DNA of 64,000 nucleotides from CAVWCW01 sp963753615 (lineage in GTDB: Bacteria; Pseudomonadota; Gammaproteobacteria; Chromatiales; Chromatiaceae). Position numbers and translations under genes: made by a program. Positions 8,314-17,466 of this stretch are shown here, piece after piece; position 1 is the stretch's first letter; the number at the start of each line of letters is the position of its first letter. Under the pieces are notes generated by a model. The model ran no database searches, was not told the origin of the DNA, and saw nothing but the letters and a program-made list of their open reading frames with translations. The stretch covers positions 186,001 to 250,000 of the forward strand of contig CAVWCW010000007.1 of assembly GCA_963753615.1 (NCBI GenBank). Direction: 5' to 3'.

Positions 8314-9320
8314 CAACTCAAGGCTCCGCCGCAGCTGCTGCCCTGGCCGGCGGTACAGCCGAAACAGTGCTCCGCAACCCGAATCTCGCGGCCCTCGAAG
8401 TCTGCCTGAATGAGGTCGCTCAGATGCGGCCGCGGACTCCCCGCCAGGGGCATTTCCAGCATCTGGTTGAAATCGCAGTCAAAAGCGTAGCCCCTCCAAT
8501 CCAAGCTCACCAGGCTGCGGCACATCACCCCGGAAAGGTTGTCGGCGCTGTGGGACTGGCGCAGTAAATCCAGGTAATCGTGGAACTGACCCTTACTTAA
8601 CAGCATGCTGCCGAAGCGCTTGATGGGCATGTTGGCGAGGGTGAGCAGCTGGTTGAACACAATGCCGTAGCGCGCCTGCAGTTGCTGCCGGTAATCCGCC
8701 TCCAGGTCGGCCTGGGGCGGCGGCAGCACGGGCCCCTGAGGATTGTAGACCAGACTCAAGGACAGGCCGCTTGCAGGGTCGCCATAGCCCAGACGATTCA
8801 GGAGCTGCAGGCCACGGATACTATTCCGGAAAACCCCCTTTCCCCTCTGGGCATCGACGTTCTCCGCCAGATAGCAGGGCAGCGACGCCACCACTTCGAC
8901 CCGCTGGTCCGCCAGAAACTGCGCCAAGTCCTCCTGCCCGGGCTCCAGGAGCACGGTAAGATTGCAGCGGTCAATGACCCGGGCGCCGAGGCGGCCGGCC
9001 CCATGCACCAGATGGCGGAAGTTTTCGTTTAGCTCAGGGGCACCGCCGGTGAGGTCGAGACAGGCAACCTGCTGGGCCTGCATGAAGGCCAGCACCTGGT
9101 CGGCTAGCTCGCGCGTCAACTGCTCGGTGCGCCGAGGGCCGGCATCTACGTGGCAGTGCGTACAGGACTGATTGCAAAGCCGGCCCAGGTTTACCTGGAG
9201 CGTTTCCAAGCGCCCGCGCCGCAGCGGCGGGAAGCTTGTAGGAGACAGCAGCGGAGCGGTATCGAGCATATCGAAGCAGACCGGTGAGAACGGATATTGG
9301 TTGCATGTTAGTGCCTTCAT
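8313..9320 (-). CDS. arsS: ArsS-type radical SAM/Cys-rich protein
   Basis: Radical S-adenosylmethionine enzyme of up to 335 residues. The [4Fe-4S] motif is CNQSCTHCHVDAGP (CxxxCxxC), and the C-terminal Cys-rich region contains HCFGCTAGQGSSCGG. In arsenosugar producers ArsS acts after ArsM in forming dimethylarsenosugar precursors, and it usually neighbours the two glycosyltransferase types seen here. Some homologues carry selenocysteine in the tail; here all positions are cysteine. The start may instead be the internal ATG at 9269 (MLDTAPLL), which fits family lengths better. No arsM is visible in the window. Confidence 0.8.
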   Translation of the reverse strand: MKALTCNQYPFSPVCFDMLDTAPLLSPTSFPPLRRGRLETLQVNLGRLCNQSCTHCHVDAGPRRTEQLTRELADQVLAFMQAQQVACLDLTGGAPELNENFRHLVHGAGRLGARVIDRCNLTVLLEPGQEDLAQFLADQRVEVVASLPCYLAENVDAQRGKGVFRNSIRGLQLLNRLGYGDPASGLSLSLVYNPQGPVLPPPQADLEADYRQQLQARYGIVFNQLLTLANMPIKRFGSMLLSKGQFHDYLDLLRQSHSADNLSGVMCRSLVSLDWRGYAFDCDFNQMLEMPLAGSPRPHLSDLIQADFEGREIRVAEHCFGCTAGQGSSCGGALS

Positions 9321-9503
9321 TCCGTAGCGTCAAAGCCGCCAAAGCCCCCGCTCAATCTTCCAGATTGCCCAATATTTCACAAAAACTTCAAGCGGATAGC
9401 AGCGTTTCCGGAGCAGGCTCTTGTATACCCCGGCAACTTGGCTTAGATTTACGACACAACCTATAGAAGTAGCCGTCGATTTTCGATTCGGATTGCCCAC
9501 CGT

Positions 9504-11219
9504 ATGAGTTCAGTATCGCCGACCGCCAGACTATCCGGCCTCGCTCTGTGCCTGGTCCGCGACGGTCTGGTAAGCGAACAGGATGCCCAGCGCGCCCAGG
9601 AGGGCGCCAGGAAAGGCAAACTCCGCTTCGTTCAGCACTTGGTGGCGATGAAGCTGGCGCCCAGTCGGGAGATTGCTGTGGCGGCGGCTCATGAGTTCGG
9701 GGCACCGCTGTTCGATTTGGAGGGAATCGACCTGGAAAGCGCCCCGGTCAACTTGGTCGAGGAGAAACTGATCCGCAAGCACCATGCGCTCCCGCTCTTC
9801 AAGCGCGGGAACCGCTTGTATCTGGGGATCTCGGATCCGACCAACCATGCCGGGCTGGACGAAATTCGTTTCCATACCGGGCTGGCCACCAGCGCGGTCG
9901 TGGTGGAGGAGGACAAGCTCTCCGCCACCATCGAAAAGGCGATCCGACTCTACGACACCAGCATGTCCGACATGCTGGATACGGACCTGGAAAATCTGGA
10001 TCTGGCTACGGTCGAAGATGATGACATGGGTGCCGGAGACGCCGACTCGGAGGTAGATGAGGCCCCGGTGGTTCGGTTCGTCAACAAGGTCTTGCTGGAT
10101 GCCATCAACGCCGGCGCCTCGGACGTCCATTTCGAGCCTTACGAGAAGTACTACCGCATCCGCTTCCGCCAGGACGGCCTGCTGATCGAGATGGCCACGC
10201 CACCGTTGAACCTGTCCAATCGCATCGCCTCGCGCCTCAAGGTGATGTCGAAGATGAATATCGCGGAACGCCGCGTTCCCCAGGACGGGCGCATCAAGAT
10301 GGTGCTGTCGAAGAACCGGTCGATCGATTTCCGGGTTAATAGCTGCCCGGTGACCTATGGGGAAAAGATTGTACTTCGAATCCTCGACGCCTCGTCCAGT
10401 CAACACGGCATCGAAAGCCTGGGCTTCGAGAAGGACCAGATGGAAACCTTCATGAAGTCAATCAACAAACCCTACGGCATGATCCTGGTCACCGGGCCCA
10501 CCGGTAGCGGTAAGACCGTCACCCAGTACTCGGCCCTAAACCTCCTGAACAAGCCGGAGGTCAATATCTCCACGGCGGAAGATCCGGTGGAAATCCCGGT
10601 TTCGGGCATCAACCAGGTCAACACCAACCCCAAGACCGGACTGACCTTTGCCGAGGCCCTGCGGGCATTCTTGCGCCAAGATCCGGATATCATCATGGTC
10701 GGCGAGATTCGCGACCTGGAGACCGCCGAGATCGCGGTCAAGGCGGCCCAAACCGGTCACCTGGTGTTCTCAACGCTGCACACAAACGACGCTCCGCAGG
10801 TGCTGACCCGGCTTGCCAATATGGGTATTCCACCGTTCAATATCGCCTCCTCGATCCTGCTCATCGTCGCCCAGCGCTTGGCGCGCCGACTGTGCGAGTA
10901 CTGCAAGGAGCCGGAAGACATTCCGCGCGAAGCCCTGTTGCAGGAAGGCTTCGAAGAAGACGAGCTTGACGACCTGACCGTCTACCGGCCAGTCGGCTGC
11001 GACCGGTGCACCAAAGGCTACAAGGGGCGCGTCGGCATCTATCAGGTGCTGCCGATCTCCGACGACATGGGGCGAATCATCATGGAGGGCGGGAATTCGA
11101 TGCAGCTCGCCGACCAGGCCTCCAAAGAAGGGGTGCGAGACCTGCGCCAGTCCGGCTTGCTCAAAGTCAAGACCGGCATTACCAGCCTCGAAGAAATCAA
11201 CCGGGTGACCAAGGACTAA
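9504..11219 (+). CDS. pilB: Type IV pilus assembly ATPase PilB
   Basis: Hexameric secretion-superfamily ATPase that powers pilus extension. 571 residues. The N-terminal MshEN/GSPII_E domain (about 1-150) is followed by the ATPase core with GPTGSGKT (Walker A, about residue 330), the Asp box around DPVEIPVSGINQVN, and DPDIIMVGEIRD (Walker B). The zinc-binding four-cysteine set is split between CEYC and CDRC near residues 470-505. The pilC start follows 3 bases later. Confidence 0.93.
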   Translation: MSSVSPTARLSGLALCLVRDGLVSEQDAQRAQEGARKGKLRFVQHLVAMKLAPSREIAVAAAHEFGAPLFDLEGIDLESAPVNLVEEKLIRKHHALPLFKRGNRLYLGISDPTNHAGLDEIRFHTGLATSAVVVEEDKLSATIEKAIRLYDTSMSDMLDTDLENLDLATVEDDDMGAGDADSEVDEAPVVRFVNKVLLDAINAGASDVHFEPYEKYYRIRFRQDGLLIEMATPPLNLSNRIASRLKVMSKMNIAERRVPQDGRIKMVLSKNRSIDFRVNSCPVTYGEKIVLRILDASSSQHGIESLGFEKDQMETFMKSINKPYGMILVTGPTGSGKTVTQYSALNLLNKPEVNISTAEDPVEIPVSGINQVNTNPKTGLTFAEALRAFLRQDPDIIMVGEIRDLETAEIAVKAAQTGHLVFSTLHTNDAPQVLTRLANMGIPPFNIASSILLIVAQRLARRLCEYCKEPEDIPREALLQEGFEEDELDDLTVYRPVGCDRCTKGYKGRVGIYQVLPISDDMGRIIMEGGNSMQLADQASKEGVRDLRQSGLLKVKTGITSLEEINRVTKD

Positions 11220-11222
11220 GCG

Positions 11223-12449
11223 ATGGCTGCGCAAGCACACAAGGCCGAGAAGGCCGACGTATTCGTCTGGATCGGCACCGATCAAAAGGGCATGCGCCTG
11301 AAAGGCGAAAGCCGGGCGGCCAACATGGGCCTGGTGCGGGCCGACTTACGACGCCAGGGCATCCGCCCGATCAAGGTAAGGAAGAAACCGAAACCGCTGT
11401 TCGGAGCCGGCAAAAAGGTCACCCCGGGTGACATTGCGGTGCTGACGCGGCAACTGGCAACCATGATGAATGCAGGTGTGCCCCTGGTGCAGGCTTTTGA
11501 CATCATCGGACGCGGGCAGGAAAACCCGAAACTTCAGACCCTGATCCTGGCGATCAAGGCCGATGTGGAAAGCGGCTCGTCGTTATCGTCCGCCCTCGGC
11601 AAGCACCCCAGGTATTTCGATGATCTCTACTGCAACCTGGTGGAAGCGGGCGAGCATGCGGGTGTGCTTGAAACGGTACTCGACAAGATCGCCACCTACA
11701 AGGAAAAGACCGAATCGCTGAAAGCCAAGATCAAGAAGGCCATGTTTTATCCGGCGGCGGTACTCGTTGTCGCCGTCGTCGTCACCGCGGTACTCCTGAT
11801 CTTCGTGATCCCGACGTTCGAAGATTTGTTCGACTCCTTCGGCGCTGAGTTGCCGGCCTTTACCGCGGCGGTGATCGCGCTTTCCAGATTCATTCGCGAA
11901 GAAGCGGTAATGATTATCGGGGCAATCATCGCCACGGTATTTATCGTCGGCAGCTTTTGGAAGCGTTCGCAGCGTTTCAGGGACGGGATCGATCTGGCGG
12001 TGTTGAAGCTGCCCATCCTCGGGCAAATTCTGCACGACGCGGCCATTGCTCGCTTCGCCCGCACCCTGGCGACCATGTTCGGGGCCGGCGTTCCCCTGGT
12101 CGAGGCATTGACTTCAGTCTCTGGCGCCACCGGCAGCAACCTCTACGCCAAGGCGGTTCTGAACATGCGGGACGGCGTCTCGACCGGCCAGTCCCTGCGC
12201 CTGACCATGGAGCAGCAGACCCTGTTTCCCCACATGGTGATCCAGATGGTGGCCATCGGCGAGGAATCCGGAGCCCTGGACTCCATGCTCGCCAAGGTGG
12301 CGGATTTCTACGAGGAAAAGGTGGACAACGCGGTAGACGCCCTGAGCAGCCTATTGGAACCGCTGATCATGGTAATTATCGGCGGGCTCGTGGGGAGCTT
12401 GGTAATCGCCATGTATCTTCCCATCTTCAAGCTCGGCGCGGTGGTGTGA
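11223..12449 (+). CDS. pilC: Type IV pilus inner-membrane platform protein PilC
   Basis: Polytopic platform protein that couples PilB ATPase action to pilin assembly. 408 residues with the duplicated T2SF domain: first copy around LTRQLATMMNAGVPLVQAFD and second around FARTLATMFGAGVPLVEAL. Hydrophobic segments lie near residues 175-200, 220-240 and 380-405. Part of the pilBCD operon, with a 3-base gap after pilB. Confidence 0.93.
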   Translation: MAAQAHKAEKADVFVWIGTDQKGMRLKGESRAANMGLVRADLRRQGIRPIKVRKKPKPLFGAGKKVTPGDIAVLTRQLATMMNAGVPLVQAFDIIGRGQENPKLQTLILAIKADVESGSSLSSALGKHPRYFDDLYCNLVEAGEHAGVLETVLDKIATYKEKTESLKAKIKKAMFYPAAVLVVAVVVTAVLLIFVIPTFEDLFDSFGAELPAFTAAVIALSRFIREEAVMIIGAIIATVFIVGSFWKRSQRFRDGIDLAVLKLPILGQILHDAAIARFARTLATMFGAGVPLVEALTSVSGATGSNLYAKAVLNMRDGVSTGQSLRLTMEQQTLFPHMVIQMVAIGEESGALDSMLAKVADFYEEKVDNAVDALSSLLEPLIMVIIGGLVGSLVIAMYLPIFKLGAVV

Positions 12450-12653
12450 TACTCGGCCGCAGCTTGGCATTTATCGGCGCGAACGAATCCAAATTCATAG
12501 ACGAAGGCTGAACGCGAAGGCCCGCTAGCCGCCTAGCATATGCCTTAGAGCAGGCTCGCCAGCACACCGTTCTACCGCCACCCTGATCGCCGGGTTCACG
12601 CGGAAAAGTCGCGTTGGCTGCCTGGACAGAAACCGCCTTGGACCCCACTCCGT

Positions 12654-13529
12654 ATGGATCTATTCAGTTTGCTCGCACAAAATCCCCCACTTCTTTGGCT
12701 GACTGCCGCGCTGTTCGGACTCGTCATCGGCAGCTTCCTCAATGTGGTAGCCTACCGGCTGCCACCAATACTCCACAGGCAATGGCGCGGCCAGTGCCGC
12801 GAGATGCTTGAACTGCCGAGCTCGGAATCCGTCTCGGAGAGGCTCAACCTCGTAACCCCAGGGTCTCGCTGCCCGCAATGCAGCCATCCGCTCGCAGCCT
12901 GGGAGAACATCCCGGTTGTCAGCTACCTGATGCTGCGGGGAAAATGCTCCCATTGCCGGAGCCGCATCTCCCCGCGCTACCCGTTGGTGGAAGTGTTTAC
13001 TGCCCTGGTCTCGGTAATCGTGGTCTGGCGTCTGGGATTCACATGGCAAGCGGGAGGCGCCTTGGCCCTGAGCTGGGCCCTGATCGCAATGAGTCTGATC
13101 GATTACGACGAACAACTGCTGCCGGATGCCATCACCCTGCCCTTGCTCTGGCTCGGCCTGCTGCTCAACACCGGCGGCTTGTATACCGATCCGGTCAGCG
13201 CCATCGTCGGAGCCAGTCTGGGCTATCTTTCGCTGTGGAGCCTGTTCCATCTGTTCCGCCTGCTCACCGGCAAGGAGGGGATGGGTTACGGCGACTTCAA
13301 GCTATTGGCCCTGTTCGGGGCCTGGCTCGGCTGGCAGTATCTGCTGCAGATCGTCATCCTGTCCTCCTTGGTGGGCGCAATAGTGGGCATGCTGCTGATC
13401 ACGTTCCGGGGACGCGACCGCAGCCACCCAATCCCGTTCGGACCCTATCTGGCCGCCGCCGGCTGGTTGAGCCTGCTGTGGGGGGAACAGATCAACCAGG
13501 CCTATTTCCGGCTGGCCGGCATCTACTAG
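12654..13529 (+). CDS. pilD: Type IV prepilin peptidase / N-methyltransferase PilD
   Basis: Membrane aspartyl protease that cleaves and N-methylates prepilins. 291 residues. The zinc-binding pair of CxxC motifs (CPQC and CSHC, about residues 75-105) marks the bifunctional form. The catalytic aspartates are in SLIDYDEQLLPD and in GMGYGDFKLL. It lies 204 bases after pilC; no pilin gene fits in that gap. Confidence 0.93.
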   Translation: MDLFSLLAQNPPLLWLTAALFGLVIGSFLNVVAYRLPPILHRQWRGQCREMLELPSSESVSERLNLVTPGSRCPQCSHPLAAWENIPVVSYLMLRGKCSHCRSRISPRYPLVEVFTALVSVIVVWRLGFTWQAGGALALSWALIAMSLIDYDEQLLPDAITLPLLWLGLLLNTGGLYTDPVSAIVGASLGYLSLWSLFHLFRLLTGKEGMGYGDFKLLALFGAWLGWQYLLQIVILSSLVGAIVGMLLITFRGRDRSHPIPFGPYLAAAGWLSLLWGEQINQAYFRLAGIY

Positions 13530-13550
13530 GTATCTGCACCCGCGGACCTC

Positions 13551-14162
13551 ATGCTCAGAATCGGACTGACCGGCGGCATTGCAAGCGGCAAGAGCTTGGT
13601 AGCGGCGCGCTTTGCCGAGCACGGAATCGAGGTCATCGACGCAGACCTGATCGCCCGCGAACTGGTTGAACCCGGCCAAGCCGCCCACGCGGAGGTACTG
13701 GCCGAATTCGGACCCTCGGTTCTGGCCGCCGACGGCAACATCGATCGCCGCCGCCTGCGTCGGCTGGTGTTCGCCGACTCCAGACGCCGGCGCAGGCTGG
13801 AAGCCATACTCCACCCCCTGGTCTACCAGCGAATGGACGAACTTGCCCAGTTCAGTGCGGGTCCTTACCTGGTCCTGGTGGTACCCCTGCTGGTTGAAAC
13901 CGGCTATATTGGGTTTTGCGACCGTGTGCTGGTCATCGACACGCCGCCGGAAGTGCAGATCGAACGCCTGATGCGGCGCGACGGCGTCGACGCCGCCGAG
14001 GCCAGCGCCATGCTGGCGGCCCAAACCGACCGCGCTACCCGCCTGGCGGCGGCTGACGACCGGATCGACAACAGTGGCGAAATCGGCCGCCTGTTGGCAG
14101 AGACCGACCGCTTCCATAAAATGTACTCGGAAATGGCCAGAGCGCAGGACTCAAAACGATGA
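13551..14162 (+). CDS. coaE: Dephospho-CoA kinase
   Basis: Last step of coenzyme A synthesis: phosphorylates the 3'-OH of dephospho-CoA. 203 residues, starting MLRIGLTGGIASGKSLVA with the P-loop at residues 8-15, followed by IDADLIARELV and the lid region. It follows pilD by 21 bases, the usual pilD-coaE-zapD-yacG order. Confidence 0.95.
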   Translation: MLRIGLTGGIASGKSLVAARFAEHGIEVIDADLIARELVEPGQAAHAEVLAEFGPSVLAADGNIDRRRLRRLVFADSRRRRRLEAILHPLVYQRMDELAQFSAGPYLVLVVPLLVETGYIGFCDRVLVIDTPPEVQIERLMRRDGVDAAEASAMLAAQTDRATRLAAADDRIDNSGEIGRLLAETDRFHKMYSEMARAQDSKR

Positions 14163-14295
14163 AAACCGCCGCATCCCGTCGAAGCCCACCGTGGCGCTAA
14201 CTGCGCCGGGCCCAAGGCTCGTTCAAAATTCCGTTATTGAACCTTAAACCGCCAGCCGCTGCCGCGGCCGGCAACAACGACAGGCAATTTTCTCT

Positions 14296-15063
14296 GTGTC
14301 CGAGCTGATCGTCTACGAGCATCCGCTGAACGAAAGGATAAGGACATTCCTGCGCTTGGAGCACCTTTTCAGCGAGACGGCCTATTTTTTGCCCCAACCG
14401 GAGGAGTGGGGCAGTCGGGCCGCGATTGACGGGCTGATTAAAATCAACAGCATCTTCAACCGCGCCGATATTAAGACCGAAATCCTCAAGGAGTTGGAGC
14501 GCCACCTGGCCAACTTGGGCCGAATCCGCCGCCAACAGGAAGTGGATATGCAGGCCCTCGGCCAGGTGCTGGATGAACTGGAGCAGGCGACCAGCCAAAT
14601 CTACCAGCTGAACGGCCAGGTCGGCCAGCGTCTCCGCGATAACGAGTTTCTCAAATCCATCATGCAGCGCAGCAGCATTCCCGGCGGCAGCTGCGCCTTC
14701 GACCTGCCCCAGTTCCATTACTGGCTGCGGCAACCGGTGGCTGAGCGCCAGGCGCAACTCGAGACTTGGTGGAGGGAATTGGTGCCGGTGCGCGATGCCC
14801 TCGCACTATTGCTCTCGCTGACCCGCAGCAGCAGTCGGCCGCTGCATGAAACCGCTGCCCAAGGCTTCTTTCAGCAGACCTTGGACGCAAAGCGCCCGAC
14901 CCAGCTGATCCGTGTAGGCGTCGCCGAAGCCCTGCACATGTTCGCCGAGATCAGTGGCGGCAGGCACCGCTTCAGCATTCGCTTCTTGCAGGTGGCCGAG
15001 GGCCAGCGTCCGAACCAGGTGCAGCAAGAAGTGCCCTTCAGCCTCGCCTGCTGTGTGATATGA
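14296..15063 (+). CDS. zapD: Cell division protein ZapD
   Basis: Cytoplasmic FtsZ-bundling factor. 255 residues, with YEHPLNERIRTFLRLEHLF at the N terminus and FLKSIMQRSSIPGGSCAFDLP in the middle, both family hallmarks. The start is a GTG at 14296. The 133-base gap after coaE holds no recognisable gene. The stop overlaps the yacG start as ATGA. Confidence 0.94.
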   Translation: MSELIVYEHPLNERIRTFLRLEHLFSETAYFLPQPEEWGSRAAIDGLIKINSIFNRADIKTEILKELERHLANLGRIRRQQEVDMQALGQVLDELEQATSQIYQLNGQVGQRLRDNEFLKSIMQRSSIPGGSCAFDLPQFHYWLRQPVAERQAQLETWWRELVPVRDALALLLSLTRSSSRPLHETAAQGFFQQTLDAKRPTQLIRVGVAEALHMFAEISGGRHRFSIRFLQVAEGQRPNQVQQEVPFSLACCVI

Positions 15064-15266
15064 GCCTGCCCAGCAATCCTCCAAGCGTCGCCTGCCCTAG
15101 CTGCGGCAAGTCCGTGCCTTGGTCCGCCGCCTCGCCCTGGCGGCCGTTTTGCAGTAAGCGTTGCCGGCTGATCGACCTCGGGGCCTGGTTCGGCGAAGAG
15201 CACCGGATCGCCGGACCGGAGGACGAGCCTCGGGCCTACCCCATACCGGACGCGGATCCCGACTGA
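15060..15266 (+). CDS. yacG: DNA gyrase inhibitor YacG, zinc-binding
   Basis: Small zinc protein of 68 residues that binds GyrB and inhibits gyrase in E. coli. The four zinc ligands are visible as CPSCGK and FCSKRCRLIDLGAWF, the family signature. Translationally coupled to zapD by an ATGA overlap and convergent with the mutT-thiE fusion. Confidence 0.94.
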   Translation: MSLPSNPPSVACPSCGKSVPWSAASPWRPFCSKRCRLIDLGAWFGEEHRIAGPEDEPRAYPIPDADPD

Positions 15267-15273
15267 ACCGATC

Positions 15274-16272
15274 TCACCCCCGCCACAAGGCGCCAATGGC
15301 CGCGATTCCCTGCCCGCCCGCCTGCTGGGCCAGCTCTAAATCCGAACGCCGCATACCTCCGAGGGCGTATACGGGCAGGACCGCCGGGTCAACCAGCGCC
15401 CGAAAACGGTCCCAGCCCAGAGGCCGGGCCCCGGGGTGGCTGGCCGTTGCCCGCACCGGCGACAGCAGAGCAAAATCCAAACCCAGGGCCTGGGCCCGAG
15501 CCAGTTGCTCGGCCGTGTGGCACGAAGCCGCCACCCAAAGGTCCCGCGGCAGAGGGCGGGCTTGGACCAGGGCGAGGCGGCGGCTGTTGAGGTGGGCACC
15601 GTCGGCCCCCAGGGCCAGAGCCAACTCAGGTTCCGCATTCAACAGCAGGCGCGCACCCGAGGCGTGGCAGCAGGCCAAGGCTTCCCGGGCCAGGGCCCGA
15701 TAACTGGCCGCTTTCAGGCCAGGGGCCCGCAGCTGCACCAGGCGGATGCCGCGCTCGACGGCCTGCTCCAGGCGTTGCAGGAAGACGCCGGTCTGGCGCG
15801 GATCGGGGCCGGTTATGAGGTAGTGGCCGGGCAAGCGCAGGGCGGAAATGATGGGCCGGTCCGCGTCGGGAAACGCCAGTTCCCCCATGGCCTCGGGGTC
15901 GACCCAGCGCAGAGGCTGGCCTTCGCGCCCCTGGGGCTCGCCCGACCAAGCGCAGACCCGATGCACATCGAGCAGAACGCTGCGGCCCGGATAGTGATGG
16001 AGGACGCGGATCAATGGCCGCGTCCGATCGACCCGCACCCCCAGCTCTTCATCCAACTCCCGCGCCAGCGCACGCTCCAGGCTCTCACCGGGTTCCCGTT
16101 TTCCGCCTGGAAACTCCCAGAGGCCGCCCTGATGACTGTCCTGGGAGCGCCGGCTAATCAGGACACGGCCCGCCTCGTCGGCCAGAACCCCGACCGCCAC
16201 CTGGACCGGCGGCCGGTTTGCCGCGCCGAGGAGCTCAGGTCCGGTACTCGGCATTGATCCTGACGTAGTCAT
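15274..16272 (-). CDS. mutT: Fused Nudix hydrolase (MutT) / thiamine phosphate synthase-like protein (ThiE)
   Basis: 332 residues with two domains. The N-terminal Nudix domain has the box GGKREPGESLERALARELDEELGV (quoted in two parts: GGKREPGESLERALA and RELDEELGV) and is expected to sanitise 8-oxo-dGTP. From about residue 140 a TIM-barrel ThiE/TenI domain follows, with LRAPGLKAASYRALA, GADGAHLNSRRLAL, FALLSPVRATASHPG and VYALGGMRRSDLELA. This fusion is known in gammaproteobacteria. Whether the ThiE part is active is unproven. The start may be 16272 or the ATG at 16254; both overlap the end of argJ. Confidence 0.88.
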   Translation of the reverse strand: MTTSGSMPSTGPELLGAANRPPVQVAVGVLADEAGRVLISRRSQDSHQGGLWEFPGGKREPGESLERALARELDEELGVRVDRTRPLIRVLHHYPGRSVLLDVHRVCAWSGEPQGREGQPLRWVDPEAMGELAFPDADRPIISALRLPGHYLITGPDPRQTGVFLQRLEQAVERGIRLVQLRAPGLKAASYRALAREALACCHASGARLLLNAEPELALALGADGAHLNSRRLALVQARPLPRDLWVAASCHTAEQLARAQALGLDFALLSPVRATASHPGARPLGWDRFRALVDPAVLPVYALGGMRRSDLELAQQAGGQGIAAIGALWRG

Positions 16273-17431
16273 AGGACAGGTCGCAGGTCAGCACCCGCGC
16301 CTTGGCCTCGCCTCGCCCCAGGCGCACGCCGATACGCAGCTCGGGAAGCGCCATCACCGCCTGGCCGGCGGCCTCGGTATAATCCGGGTCACGCCCGCCG
16401 TCGCGCACGATGCAGACCTCTCCGAGCCAGATCTCCACCCGCGCGATATCCAGTCCCACCACTCCGGCCCGGCCCACCGCGGCCAGAATGCGGCCCCAGT
16501 TCGGGTCGGAAGCGAACAAGGCGGTCTTGACCAGGGGCGAATGGGCGATGGTGTAGGCCACTTGGCGCGCCTCGCTCTCGCCCGCAGCCCCGTCCACCAC
16601 GATCTCCACCAGCTTGGTGGCTCCTTCACCGTCAGCGACAATGGCTCGGGCCAGGTCCATGCAGACTGCCTCTACCGCGCTGCAGAAGTCCTGGTAGTCT
16701 GCGCTCTTCGGATCGTCGATGCGCGCCCCGCGGCCGCTGGCCAGGAGCACGCAGGCATCGTTGGTGGAAGTATCGCCGTCGACGGTGATGGCGTTGAACG
16801 AGGGCGCCACCGCACGCTCCAGGCAGGTCTGCAGCAGTGCCGGCTCCAGCGCCGGCATCGGTCGCCAGGTAGGCCAGCATGGTTGCCATGTCGGGACGGA
16901 TCATGCCCGCCCCCTTGGCGATACCGGTCACCGTCACCGGTCGGCCAGCGATCTGAACCTGGCGCGACACCAGCTTCGGGCGCGGTATCGGTGGTCATGA
17001 TGGCCTCGGCCGCCTGCGGCCAGCCCTCCTCGTCGCAAGCCCATCCAACGCCGGCTGCAGGCCGCGCCAACAGGCGCTCGACCGGCAGATTCTCGCCGAT
17101 CACACCGGTGGAAAACGGCAATACCTGATCGGGTCTGCAGCCAGCCCGCTCCGCCAGCCCGCGGCAACAGGTCCGGGCCGCCGCCGAGCCCCGCCTCGCC
17201 GGTGCCGGCATTGGCATTTCCGGAGTTGACCAGCAGATAACGCGGGGGCCCCTGCGTTCAGGTGCTCCCGGGCGACCAGTACCGGCGCGGCGCAAAAAGC
17301 GTTGCGGGTGAATACCGCGGCGCAGCTGCCGCCCTCGGCCAACTCGATCGACCAAGAGATCGTCGCGGCCCGGATGCTTGATGCCGGCCGCGGCGACTCC
17401 CAAGCGTACGACCGGCCACCGGATACAACAT
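16235..17431 (-). CDS. argJ: Bifunctional glutamate N-acetyltransferase / amino-acid N-acetyltransferase ArgJ (frame broken by apparent indels)
   Basis: Ornithine acetyltransferase of the cyclic arginine pathway. Recognisable blocks lie in all three minus frames: GVAAAGIKHPGRDDLL, FTRNAFCAAPVLVAREHL, NSGNANAGTGEAG, VLPFSTGVIGENLPVE, AIMTTDTAP, KGAGMIRPDMATML (the autoprocessing Thr) and SFNAITVDGDTSTND. Joining them needs about seven extra bases removed (near 17408, 17349, 17246, 17181, 17064, 16980, 16853) and one missing base restored (near 17037). The corrected length is 1191 bases, or 396 residues, close to the family norm of about 405. The catalytic core is intact, so I read this as sequence error rather than decay. 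Confidence 0.85.
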
Positions 17432-17466
17432 GACTGGCTCTCACTCAGCCGCCGAGCCCTCTCGGT

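Noticed and set aside
12450..12653. Small pilin gene between pilC and pilD
   Set aside because: No prepilin-type signal peptide or hydrophobic N-terminal helix in any frame.
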